Assembly: GCF_018687715.1 (NCBI RefSeq)
Contig: NC_056754.1
Location: forward strand, 13,538,501 to 13,602,500
DNA: 64,000 nt
Source: Carya illinoinensis
Taxonomy: Eukaryota > Streptophyta > Magnoliopsida > Fagales > Juglandaceae
Direction of reading: 5' to 3'
Position 1 is the first letter of the stretch, and each line of letters begins with the position of its first letter. The position numbers were made by a program, and so were the translations under genes. Positions 51,174 to 63,042 of this stretch are shown piece after piece. The notes beneath the pieces were generated by a model. That model worked only from the letters and a program-made list of their open reading frames with translations, had not been told where the DNA came from and searched no databases.

Positions 51174-51530
51174 TATATGTTTGAACGTGAAAAAATACGA
51201 GAAAATTTTCACTCATTTTTAAATAACATTCGAACATTAAAATTTAACATTCGAACGTTACTTTTTAAATGTTTGAACGTATATGCATGTACGTTCGAAC
51301 GTGAAAAAATGCAAAAAATTTTCCACTCATTTTTAAATAACGTTCGAACGTTAAAATTTAACATTCGAATGTTACTTTTTAAACGTTCGAACTTATATGC
51401 ATGTACGTTCGAACGTGAAAAAATGCGAAAAATTTCCCACTCATTTTTAAATAACGTTCGAACGTTAAAATTTAACATTAGAATGTTACTCTTTAAATGT
51501 TCGAACGTTACTTTTTAAACGTTCGAACGT
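51174..51530. repeat. Three tandem 114-bp units with TTCGAA palindromes
   Basis: Units share GAACGTGAAAAAATGC, CCACTCATTTTTAAATAACG and TTAAAATTTAACATTCGAA. Because the unit length is a multiple of three, both strands stay open here, which is a repeat artefact and not evidence of a gene. Confidence 0.9.
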
Positions 51531-52619
51531 CATATCAAATCAGAGTGATTTTAATGAAGAAACGTACGGGAGGAAGCATAATCATTTCTTCTGCTTCTCC
51601 CGTGCGTGAAAGAGAGAGTGAGAGTGAGAGAGGGTTGTGGGTTAGAGAGAGAGAGTAGAGTGAGAGATGATTAATATTTTTGCTCTCTCCATTGATTTTG
51701 GTAAGGAAAAACTCTTTTTTCCTTTAAATGTTTTGCAATTTTATGATATTTATTTTGTGCTTTTTTATATATATATGTCTTTAACTAAGTAGTGTTGTGA
51801 TTTTTTTGAAGGATTGGTTTTGTGACTTGTTCAAAACTTGTGATTTGTAAGAAGATATTGTGAGTGATAGGTATATTTCTAAACTTTATTAAGATGTTTA
51901 TATATTTTGTTGTGCTTTTGTTGTGGATAATGATGAATATTTTGATGTGTATAATGTGAGTTGATTGTGGATTTTGAAGGATTAGGTATGGGTATAATAT
52001 TGTGAGTTGAGTAGTGAATTTTAATTGTATATATTATGAATATGTTTTGAATTGGATATTATTGATGAATTAGAAGGAATTGAATTGTTTATGTTGATGA
52101 ATTAAAAGCAAATATTTGTGATATGAATTATGTAATATGATGAATTAAAATGAAAAATTGTGTTGTGTGTATGCTTATTCTTAAAATGAAAATATAAATA
52201 TTTGTATATATTTATAGATTAAAATGAATATGTTTTACAATTGTGCATGTAGATTTGAAGCATATGTTGTGTTTATTTTTTTGTGACTATATTTTGGTAT
52301 TTGTGAATTAGTTATTATTGTGCATATGTATATGTGATTTGTGAATTAGTTTAGTCTATGAGAAATATGTTTATATATTGTGAATTTGTGTATTACATTA
52401 TTTATTAAAATTGTTGGGAATATGTAAAATATTGTAAATTTAGTTGTGAATATGTTTATATATTGTGGAAATATATGATATCATTTTGAATAAATTTATG
52501 AACTTTTATTGAATATGTTGGGAATAATTTATTAAATTAAGCAACATGTCATTAATTTAATTTTTATTTGTATTTCTTTTAAATGTTACTTATTTTGCAG
52601 CATTTATTTTTTATCAAAT

Positions 52620-52830
52620 GAGTATATGAGATCAAGACAACAAGAGTTGGAGTCTCTCTTAGAGCAACGGTCTGATTTAGATATACGTTTGCAGGAGCAA
52701 CATATAGACCAGGAGGAAAGAATGTGCAGTGAAATTTAAGAACAAGTGCAGAAGGAGATGAAAGTCCAGATAGGGCGTGTTATGTCACTACAGTAGAATC
52801 GCGGTGGACGAGGAAAGAAGAAGAAATAAA
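52620..52830 (+). pseudogene. Coiled-coil remnant of a CACTA-borne gene
   Basis: After a possible acceptor (TTTTGCAG at 52600) one frame reads RSRQQELESLLEQRSDLDI and continues with Q/E-rich heptad-like sequence to a basic RGKKKK end, broken by two stops (at about 52738 and 52795). It resembles the glutamine/glutamate-rich C-terminus of plant En/Spm-associated proteins, an inference from composition only. Confidence 0.4.
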
Positions 52831-52974
52831 ATCAATTCAATTTTCTCATTGTATAGAACTTTTAATATCTAATTTTACAACTATATAAAACATTGTTAGT
52901 TTATAATTTGATGGTGTAATATGATGATAACATTTGTATATTTTTTAATTTTATGAAAATAGTATTTTTGATTT

Positions 52975-53345
52975 ATATGTTCGAATGTATATAACAAACG
53001 TTCGAATGTTGGTTCACGTTAGAACTAACGTTTGAATGTAATTACACAGAATTATGAAATAACGTTCGAATGTACAACCCAACGTTCGAACATATTTACT
53101 CTCAAAATAAACATAACGTTCGAATGTTTAAAGGATTTATGTTCGAACATTTTGTTTGACGTTCCAACGTAAATATGATACGTTCGAACTATAACCAACG
53201 AAGGTCAAATTTTCTCATTCGAATGTCAATCAGTTGGGTTAATGCTTGAACTCTCTGTTGGACGTTTGAACGTTACATTTTGTGACAGATTTCAACTGTC
53301 ACAAAAAATCTCACGTTCGAACGTGACATCAAACGAAAGATCTCC
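52975..53345. repeat. Right array of TTCGAA-centred palindromes
   Basis: More diverged copies (ACGTTCGAATGT, TGTTCGAACATT, CGTTCCAACG) than on the left, leading into the GTGACGGTT zone at 53280-53515. Confidence 0.8.
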
Positions 53346-53875
53346 AACCGTCACTAAAAATGTTTTTTGTGACGGTTGAATAGTAAACTGTCACCAATTA
53401 TTTTCTGTGACGCACATTAGGTGACGGTACTCGTGACGGTTTCGAACTGTCACCAAATGTCTTTAGTGACAATTTAGTCATTTTTTGTGACGTTTTCCTC
53501 TGTCACAAAAGACCAATTTTGTTGTAGTGATCCAAGAGTATTATTGAACCACCACCATCATGTTGTATAAATTAAATCTACTTCACATATAGATTACACA
53601 CAATTTTTAATTAATATCATAAAGAAATCTCTCTCTCTCTTCTAACTCCAAGATTATAGGGAATTACAAAGAAATCTCTTCCAATAGGATTTTAGTATTT
53701 AATAAACTAGGAAGCATAACAATGTTTTCCTTAAAAGAAATAGTAGGTGTATAAATATTTATTACAAATAAAATAAGAGGAAAGCTCTTAAAATTTGAAA
53801 TTATGAAAAGAAAAAATGGAAACAGGCCATAAGTTGAACCGAGATGTCTACCGCATCATATTTAGCAAACTTAGA

Positions 53876-54070
53876 GAAATGACATTAGTTTATCTATATG
53901 TAAATGCAAACACATATTTGCAGAACTAGACCATTAAATTGATTACATTGGATTATGCATATGAAAATATTTCTATAGCTATGAGCAGTATTATCAATAC
54001 ATCTTTGGAGATGCAAAATTGATCACTCCTCAAATGGTAATTTATTAATTTTTTGGTTCTCCTCCCTCCC

Positions 54071-54108
<38 letters not shown>

Positions 54109-54452
54109 ACCATTTCATCTTCTCTCTCCATCAACAGCACAACACAATCTTCACCTTCACCTTCATTTTATTATTATAATATATTATATTTTTTTGTATT
54201 TTTAATATAATATATAAAAATAATTGTATTTTTTTATTATTATATTTATATTATTAATTCCAAATGTATGTAGTGGGTGCTAGTTGTAAAAAATATATAT
54301 ATAAATAATTTTAGGAAAAAACTAAGATTTTATTATTATTTTGACTCAAAGATGTATAATTCAATGTGAAAGTTTTTCTTAAATGGCAAAAAAAACTCCA
54401 AAACATTTGATTTTGTATTTGCATATAGAGAAACTAATGTTAATGCCATTAC
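53876..54452. mobile_element. MITE-like element, about 575 bp
   Basis: Left end ATGACATTAGTTTATCTATA with TGTAAATGCAAA is inverted relative to the right end TTTGCATATAGAGAAACTAA with TGTTAATGCCAT. The interior holds a (CT)n(CA)n tract at about 54070-54109 and AT-rich sequence; no coding capacity. Confidence 0.5.
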
Positions 54453-54619
54453 ATCACAGTTATTGCTTGATCACTTCTTTAACAAGGTCGAGTAAACTCT
54501 CAAGTTGGGATGTACTTACTGGGCTTTGATCAAGAGTCTAGCAAACCCTTTATGACAAGTTTCGATCAATTGCGCATCTAGTGGGCCGACCGGAGTCTAG
54601 CAAACTCTTAAGTGCACCT

Positions 54620-54823
54620 TAAATAGTAAGATGAGATGAGATGATTTTAGATTAAAGTTGAAAGTTGAATAACATATTGTTAGAAATTATTTTTTAATAT
54701 TATTATTGTTTTAGAATTTGAAAAGATTAATTTTTTATTATATTTTGTGTAGAAATTGAGAAAAATTGTAATGGTGAGATGAGATGAGATAGGATAAAAC
54801 ATTTTCACCATCCAAACGGGGCC
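54620..54823. mobile_element. hAT-like MITE with GAGATGAGATGAG motifs, left end eroded
   Basis: Inverted-type subterminal words: AGATGAGATGAGATG on the left and GGTGAGATGAGATGAGAT on the right, with right terminus CCATCCAAACGGGGCC. I associate this family with woody eudicots, but no database was consulted. The matching left terminus is not intact. Confidence 0.6.
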
Positions 54824-54937
54824 TAAATCTGGCCAGCTTCTATCATTTGTTGTGCGATTTTCTTCATTCTAAATTGATCCCTTCTTACCACATTCAAGAC
54901 CGATCTCCATGATACTTGTCTAAATAGCATGCAATAC

Positions 54938-55309
54938 TGTTGAATCAACCCAAGTATGAAGAGCTGCACATGCACCGTTTTCATTCTTGGATTGTTAGGC
55001 ACCGAAATTCTCACCCACCTACTCACCATTTCAGACTCACTTGGTCAAGAAGGGTGGCTATTTCTCCCCTATGATTTCTCCTATAAAAGGAGATGATTTG
55101 TGAAGAGAAAATTATCCTCACTGCGGTGAGAGATCAAAGGCAGTGGGTGAAGAGAGAAAGAGGGACGTGAGAGAGAGAAATAGAATTTTGTAGAGTGTTT
55201 TGTCAATCTCGTACAAATTCTATAAAAGAGGCTCCAATAGACGTAAGCAATTTGCTGAACCACTTTAAAATTGTCTTGTGTGATTTTTGGACAGGCCGGA
55301 GGCACAACA
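54938..55309 (+). repeat. 5' LTR (372 bp)
   Basis: Contains TCTCCTATAAAAGGAG at about 55077-55092, a TATA box inside a short palindrome, consistent with the element's promoter. Confidence 0.93.
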
Positions 55310-55311
55310 AT

Positions 55312-55323
55312 TGGTATCAGAGC
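55312..55323 (+). other. Primer-binding site, initiator tRNA-Met
   Basis: TGGTATCAGAGC two bases after the 5' LTR. Confidence 0.92.
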
Positions 55324-55646
55324 TTTGGTTTCGTACTGTCCAGAAAAATAAAGTTGATTGAAATCAACTTTTGACTACACAGTGATGTTCCTCGCATCAA
55401 GACGAATCCGTTGCCGCAAACGGCATCAAAAACGGATGCCGGAGGAGCCTGTACGCGCCCCTGGAAGTTGGAGAGTGCACAAACGCGCCTAAATCGCGTT
55501 AGAGGAAGAAGATGAGTGGGAAACACGCGCCCACGCTCCCCCACTCGTGTCTGGAGGAAGAAGACGCGTGGAATACACTCTTCCACGCGCCCCCACGCTC
55601 AGGCACGCGCTACTGTAGCGGAAGGCTGATCTGAACCGTCCAAAAG

Positions 55647-56258
55647 TTGCAGATCGATTTTGGGCTAAATCTAAGCCATTCAGAGTCCGATTTCAACGAT
55701 CAAATAGTGGTTTCTAACTATTTGGATCATTCTAGACTCATCCGTATGGTTGAAATGTGGAGATTCACCATCGGTACTATCGATCTGAACTGTCGATGTG
55801 TTGCAGATCATTCTGGGCTAGATCTACGCCAGTTGGAGTCTAATTGCGAAGATCAAATGGTGATGTCAAACTATTTGGATCATTCCGGATTCATCCGTAC
55901 GGTGGGAATGTTGAGATTCGCCATCTATACTGTCAATCTGAACTGTCAATGTGTTGCAAATCATTTTGGGCTAGATCTTCGCCAGTTGGAGTCTAATTGC
56001 GATGATCAAATGGTGATGTCAAACTATTTGGATCATTCCAGACTCATCCGTACGATGGGAATGTTGGGATTCGCCATCGGTACATTCGATCTGAACCGTC
56101 CACGTGTTGCAGATCATTTTGGGCTAGATCCACGCCAATTGGAGTTCCATTGCAATGATCAAATAGTGCTGACAAACTATTTGGATCATTCCAGACTCAT
56201 CGGTACGGTGAGAATGTTGAGATTCACCATCGGTACTTTTGATCTGAACCATTCATAG
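55647..56258 (+). repeat. Four 153-bp tandem repeats forming an open frame
   Basis: Units start near 55647, 55801, 55954 and 56107. The length is a multiple of three, so a 203-codon frame stays open with a recurring 51-residue unit (VADHFGLDLRQLE, SNYLDHSRLIRT, AIGTFDLN). No ATG begins the frame. It may be untranslated leader repeats rather than protein. Confidence 0.88.
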
Positions 56259-56273
56259 TTGCAGATCAATTGT

Positions 56274-56482
56274 GGGCTTGATCGTAGCTAGTCGGAGTCA
56301 TGATGGACTCAATTGTTTAGGGCTTGATCGCAGCCAGTTGGAGTCATGATGGACTCATGTGTTTAGGACTTGATCGCAGCTAGTTGGAGTCATGACGGAT
56401 TCATTTGTTTTGGGCTTGATCGCAGCCAGTTGGAGTCGGGCTAGACTCATTGGTTTTGGGGCTTGATCTAAGCCAGTTGGGA
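56274..56482 (+). repeat. About 46-bp tandem repeats (4-5 copies)
   Basis: Each unit is like GGGCTTGATCGCAGCCAGTT followed by GGAGTCATGATGGACTC. Its start shares GGGCTTGATC with GGGCTAGATC of the 153-bp unit, so it probably arose from it. Confidence 0.85.
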
Positions 56483-56484
56483 TC

Positions 56485-57080
56485 GTGAAGTTTGAGGAGC
56501 AAACTTCTGATCATTGGACGATGCTGATTAACTTGTTATATCAGCAGATTTTGGCAGTTAGACAACTCATGGAGCATAATGTTATTAAGAGGAGAACCGC
56601 AACGGATCTCATTGTGGCTTTCTTTGAAAAGTCAGTTGCAAATAACAAAATGCAGATGAAGAAACAGTTCAACTTCAGAAAAGGCAGAAGGTACTATTGT
56701 TGCCCAATAGCATTTGACGTTGTGGTCAAAAGGTTGGGAGGTCATGAGAATGGCTCTGAGTAATTCTGCAAAGAAGTCGAAGTTGAAGTTTCTCAATGTA
56801 AGAGATCTTATCCTAGGTGAGGAGGTGCGCAGAAGAGATTCTGGTAAGATCTCGAGTTGTTGGTCCTGAATGTTGATGGTAAGGATAGAGGCAAGTCAAG
56901 ATCTGGACAACAGATGACTCGCTATAAATTGTGGCAAGACAGGCCACAAGAGACTGCTAAAATCAGGAGAAAATTGTGAATGATGCTGTGAATATGGTGA
57001 CTGAAGAAATACACGGCGGTTCATTTCTTACAGTGCACAATGCTGTTAAAGACAGCTTGAAAACAACAGTCATTTAGTAG
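56485..57080 (+). pseudogene. Copia-like gag remnant
   Basis: VKFEEQTSDHW, QQILAVRQLMEHN and NNKMQMKKQFNFR recall Copia gag. At about 56929-56960 pieces of a CCHC zinc knuckle (CGKTGHKR then a displaced C) are visible across frames, followed by NMVTEEIHGG. Several indels break the frame and the protease and pol that should follow are absent. Confidence 0.6.
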
Positions 57081-58103
57081 TGTTTTCTTAAAAAGATATG
57101 GAAGGTCACGAATGATTCATTGGTCTTGGCTTGTGGTAATAGTCGTGTGAATTGGATAAGGACATGAAGAAATCTCCCTAGACCACGATATGAAGCAAAG
57201 GTGTGAGAGATAAGAACAAAACGTCAGATGTTCCATGGATATCTACACCTAAAGTTGATGATCACATGGCTGCCAAGACGATCAGACTTCCATGGTGGTT
57301 ACTACCTTAAATTGTATCCTGCTGAATGAAAGTAGTGAACTACGGTATGAAGAAAAATTTTGCAAGAGTGGAGATTGTGCAAGTCAAAGACTGCACACAA
57401 GATGAGCACATCGACTGAAGACAGCAACAGGATGATCAGTCACCCAGATCAGAGAAGGAGACCTCAGCAACAGGTTCTCTGATATGTGTCAAGGTCCGTG
57501 CGAGACCATTGATTCCCAATGCAGTGGGAGATGTGTTGCCCTGTATGTATGTGTTGATTAAGGGCACTGTACGTGATGAACTAAAGTTATGCATCACTTT
57601 AGTTAGTCTTCTAAGATGAAGACCTGAGCTGTAAAATTGTATAGATGATAAGGGATCATGCTAGAGATAGAGACTAGCATGTTGAGAATCAATCTCCAAG
57701 TTGGAGATTGGTGTGATTGTAGGATTATGGAGCCTGGTTTGAAAGCTGTAAAGGCACCAGGTAGATTGTTCGCTCGGTTGTGGCTCGAGTGAAACTCAAT
57801 TTGCTCAAGGTGTACATGAGTGCTGATCATGGACTCGAGTGAAAGAAGAATCCTAGAGAGTTGAGATTGTGCAGTGAAGCACTTGTAAATCTCCTCTAAA
57901 GAAAATCCCTTGCAAACTCCGTGGATGTAGACGATGCTAATGCATTTGAAGATGCATTTGGAGAAGCATTTGGACATCCATTTGAAGACGTACCTGCAGA
58001 TGCATTGGAGCGTATTTGATAGCAGAAATCTCTCATGTCAAGGAAAGAGGTGCATTCATTTGAAGAATGAATCAGTTTGCAAGCAGCCTAATATGGCATA
58101 CTT
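57081..58103. other. Internal non-coding part of the defective LTR element
   Basis: No continuous frame or recognisable pol motif. Short repeats GATGCATTTGGAGAAGCATT occur near 57945-58010. Confidence 0.5.
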
Positions 58104-58115
58104 GGGTGGAGGGGG
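58104..58115 (+). other. Polypurine tract
   Basis: GGGTGGAGGGGG lies four bases before the 3' LTR. Confidence 0.8.
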
Positions 58116-58119
58116 TGAT

Positions 58120-58491
58120 TGTTGAATCAACCCAAGTATGAAGGGCTGCATATGCACCGTTTTCATTCTTGGATTGTTAGGCACCGAAATTCTCACCCAC
58201 CCACTCACCATTTCAGACTCACTTGGTCAAGAAGGGTGGCTATTTCTCCCCCATGATTTCTCCTATAAAAGGAGACGATTTGTGAAAAGAAAATTATCTT
58301 CACTGCGGTGAGAGATCAAAGGCAGTGGGTGAAGAGAGAAAGAGGGACGTGAGAGAGAGAAATATAATTTTGTAGAGTGTTTTGTAAATCTCGTACAAAT
58401 TCTATAAAAAAGGCTCCAGTGGACGTAAGCAATTTGCTGAACCACTTTAAAATTGTCTTGTGTGATTTTTGGACAGGCCGGAGGCACAACA
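58120..58491 (+). repeat. 3' LTR (372 bp)
   Basis: Same length as the 5' LTR with about 12 substitutions. Confidence 0.93.
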
Positions 58492-58679
58492 AATACAATC
58501 TACATCAATGAATTAATTCATGGCTAATCGTAAGTATTATATATAAAAGCCACGTGCCTTATGTTAACCCTATGATCTGACGACATAAGTGCTTGCATAT
58601 ATATTATATGCATGGGTTGGTTTTAAATTAACCACGCAACTTAAGTCATGCATAGCGTGGGACGTCGTATATGCCAGCT

Positions 58680-60480
58680 AGGATTCTGTCAAAACCCCAA
58701 GGCAGGAGGCCACAGGCCATGCCTTGACTAGCACCAGCCCATGCCAGGACAACACGCCAGCAGCACTGTTGGCGTCGCTTGATTGCTCACAGACTGAGCC
58801 CTTGGTGAATGCTAGACCACGGTCACCCTCCATCAGGCAGCGAACAGTCGGCGTGCGCACGCAAGCGAGGTTGTCACACCACACTCAGCGCACGGCTAGA
58901 CTGCACGCACGCCTAGTGCGCGTGCGCAGCGAGCACGCATGGGCTATGCACACACACCGCGTGCATGCATGGGTCGTGTGTAGGCAAAAGGCCCATGCAT
59001 GGCCTAGGCACCTGCGCAGCGCACGCTTGCACACTCACCTTGGAATTGACGGTGCTGTTGCCCAGCAGGCCCACGCATGCTGGCATGCCGCTCAACGCCC
59101 TAGTCTTGACCAGGGCCATGCTGATCAACACCCTGGCTTTGGCCAGGGTCTTGCTGACCAACGCCCAGGCACCACAACCTGGGCCATGCAGGCCAACGCT
59201 CAGGCCCCACTGGTCTGGGCCATGCAGCAGCTTGTCATGCTTAAGCCAACTACGGTCCAACCCAGCGACTCATCAATGGTGCCCAGCCCACACAACCTGG
59301 GCCACACATGCAAGAACTATGGACCAGCCAAGGCTAGCCCGGTAGGCCAATTTGAAGACCCACGCGTGCAAGCATGAAGCCTATGCTATGAGTTATCCTG
59401 GCCACCCATGGGCCACTGACAGCATGAGGCCTTAACCAGGAGGCGTGGGCCCGGAACCATTTTCCCTTTGTAATCGTTTTAATTGCTTTCTAATATAAGT
59501 GAGGCAATAGACTATCACTTAGTTTTTATCTTTGGAACATTTGGACGAATTTGGCTTGTAAGCCCTCATAGACACATTGGTGCTTTGTCACTTAGGCTCC
59601 ATTGGATACAATCCGTGAATCCCAAAGGAGAATGCTCACCCTGTGCAATTCGTGAATCAGGGTAACCCATTCATTTCATTGTTTTCCTTTGATTAATGCA
59701 TTGTTGAGGTATTTCAGCATTTTGGATTGTGTCTATTGCATCACATTCGCATTTGCTTGCTGATTATTTTGAACCGTTTGAGTGGGGCATCGCTTAAGGC
59801 AGCCACGAGTTGCCATTGAAGGGCATCTGGTCTGCACCAGGCCACCCTGGTCAAATCTGGAGCAAGGTCAGGGACAAGCCGACAGTTACCACCCACCAGC
59901 CAAGCCACACGCCCAGCCCTTGCCACCTGTCTAGCCACAACCGCTCCCCTACTTTGTAGGGAGTAACCAACCATCCCTTAAACTGCTCAACCATCACCCA
60001 CTCGACCAACTCACTTAAACCACCCTTAGCCACGTGTGCTTCATCATCAGAAGACACATGTGTGAGACTTGGTCAGCCCTCCAAGCGAGTGACACCTGTG
60101 CTTGACTTGGTCAACTACCATCAGGAGACACCTGGTGCCTGACTTGGTCAGCCCACCAGCAGGAGCCACGTGTGCCTGACTTGGTCAGCCAGCCACTTAA
60201 CCACCTGATCCCACTCACAACCGTTTTTGACGATTCAGCTACTGCACATGCATGCATGCATGCATGCCCAGTCACTAGAATCTCGCCCACCATCAGCCAC
60301 TGATCAACCATACGAACTCAACCAACACCACCCATAACCATCAAGGTCAAGCAAGTGGTAGCCCACATCGGTCATTAAGGAGCAAGAAGGGGAGCGGCAG
60401 CTTGGTGTCTAGGATCTCGACCGAGGACCCTATCAGATTCACGTGGTGCCGGGACATGAGGGCTCAAGACTATATATCCA
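58680..60480. repeat. GC-rich repetitive block, unassigned
   Basis: Much richer in G+C than all neighbours. 59040-59230 repeats CAGGGCCATGC/CTGGGCCATGCAG words; 60060-60190 has four copies of TGACTTGGTCAG at 25-50-bp spacing; 60246-60267 is a CATG repeat. A 217-codon open frame (58724-59377) is cysteine/histidine/alanine-rich and matches no family I know. A transposon LTR or leader is the likeliest explanation, but no terminal pair, primer site or pol was found. Confidence 0.45.
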
Positions 60481-62151
<1,671 letters not shown>

Positions 62152-62403
62152 TTATATATATGAGGTGATCAACTAAAGATCGAACAAAGAACAAAGAAAA
62201 TTTGCTGATATGTATGTGTATATATATAACATCAAGTGACAATATAACCAAATATATGTCACGTCAAGCAACATTACATTAATCCTAGCAAAAAGAAAAA
62301 GAGTAGAAGCATGTGTATATAAGAGAGCAACAGAATTAATTAACAATCTCTCTCGATTTGATCTCTGATCTATCTCTCATCTGATCTTCTTCAAGCTAAT
62401 TAA

Positions 62404-63042
62404 CTACCAATGCCCCAATGAATCATTCATCTGGTCTTGTGGCAGTAATTGTTTTTGAACTGAACTTGGGGAGAAAGGCAATGAGAATGGCTGATCGGTG
62501 GCCATTAAAGGCGGCTCATGAGACATAAGACTTATGGAAGAATATACTGATCTATTATCGTTCTTGTCTAGGCCATATACATGATGAGTATCATCATCGT
62601 ACGGTATATTTTGTTCTTGTTTGTGTTGTTGTTGTTGTAGCCTTTGCTGCTTTGGAATATTGTTAAGCTTCTCTCCTTCAATCTCTCTATATTTTTGGAG
62701 GTATGTTTTGAGGGGGCTCACGTAGTCCTCAAACCCTAGGGTTGTGATAGCCCATATGATATCATCGCCATTGATGGTCTTCCTCTTTTCTCTTTGGCAT
62801 TTATCGGATGCTTCACCGGTGACAAAGCTAATGAACTCGGAGACACATTCCTGGACTGTCTCTTTTGCGTCCTTTGATATTTTTCCGTTGGCCGGAATCA
62901 CTTTCTTCATGATCCTGCCTACATTTGCTATAGGGAGGAAACGATCTTGTTCTTTGTTAATGTTGCTAGTGCTGCTCTTTAGACATGGGCTTTCTGGACT
63001 TCCTCCTCCATCCAGATCATTTCCATGGCACTCATCTTCCAT
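62404..63042 (-). CDS. NFYB7: NF-YB transcription factor subunit (NF-YB7-like)
   Basis: A single-exon frame of 212 residues. The central histone-fold domain (about 31-122) has [58 protein letters not shown] and [14 protein letters not shown], covering the DNA-contact start and the NF-YC/NF-YA interaction helices. A glutamine-rich stretch ([13 protein letters not shown]) follows and the end reads [13 protein letters not shown] then SLGHW. GRIMKK, WAITTLG and the C-terminal pattern recall Arabidopsis NF-YB7 rather than the NF-YB1/2/3 group. The protein pairs with NF-YC and joins NF-YA on CCAAT boxes in the nucleus. Start chosen at the first ATG, whose acidic serine-rich N-terminus is typical. 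Confidence 0.93.
   Translation of the reverse strand: MEDECHGNDLDGGGSPESPCLKSSTSNINKEQDRFLPIANVGRIMKKVIPANGKISKDAKETVQECVSEFISFVTGEASDKCQREKRKTINGDDIIWAITTLGFEDYVSPLKTYLQKYREIEGEKLNNIPKQQRLQQQQHKQEQNIPYDDDTHHVYGLDKNDNRSVYSSISLMSHEPPLMATDQPFSLPFSPSSVQKQLLPQDQMNDSLGHW

Larger units (their letters stand above)
49890..53529 (+). mobile_element. Non-autonomous CACTA (En/Spm-type) transposon, 3640 bp
   Basis: Terminal inverted repeats TACTACAACAAAATT (49890-49904) and AATTTTGTTGTAGTG (53515-53529) differ only at the outermost base on the left (CACTA to TACTA). A 3-bp target duplication ATC flanks it (49887-49889 and 53530-53532), as expected for CACTA. Subterminal zones carry two repeat motifs: GTGACGGTT and its reverse AACCGTCAC, and the palindrome AACGTTCGAACGTT. 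There is no transposase; only a broken coiled-coil remnant near 52620-52830. The family is mobilised in trans by a transposase that binds subterminal repeats; which motif is bound here is unknown. Confidence 0.92.
54938..58491 (+). mobile_element. Defective Copia-like LTR element (3554 bp), pol deleted
   Basis: Two 372-bp LTRs (54938-55309, 58120-58491) start TGTTGAATCA and end GCACAACA. Target duplication AATAC (54933-54937 and 58492-58496). I count about 12 differences between the LTRs, about 97% identity, so it is older than the other two LTR elements. Inside are a tandem repeat of 153 bp, a second repeat of about 46 bp, and frame-broken gag remnants. No RT or integrase can be read. Confidence 0.92.

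Noticed and set aside
51177..51518. Overlapping 113- and 89-codon frames on both strands
   Set aside because: They are produced by a 114-bp tandem repeat whose length is a multiple of three; residues simply repeat and no start context or domain exists.
58913..59345. Frames on both strands of the GC-rich block as real genes
   Set aside because: Open on several frames at once because of GC-rich repeats; none shows a recognisable domain. Kept only as part of the unassigned block.
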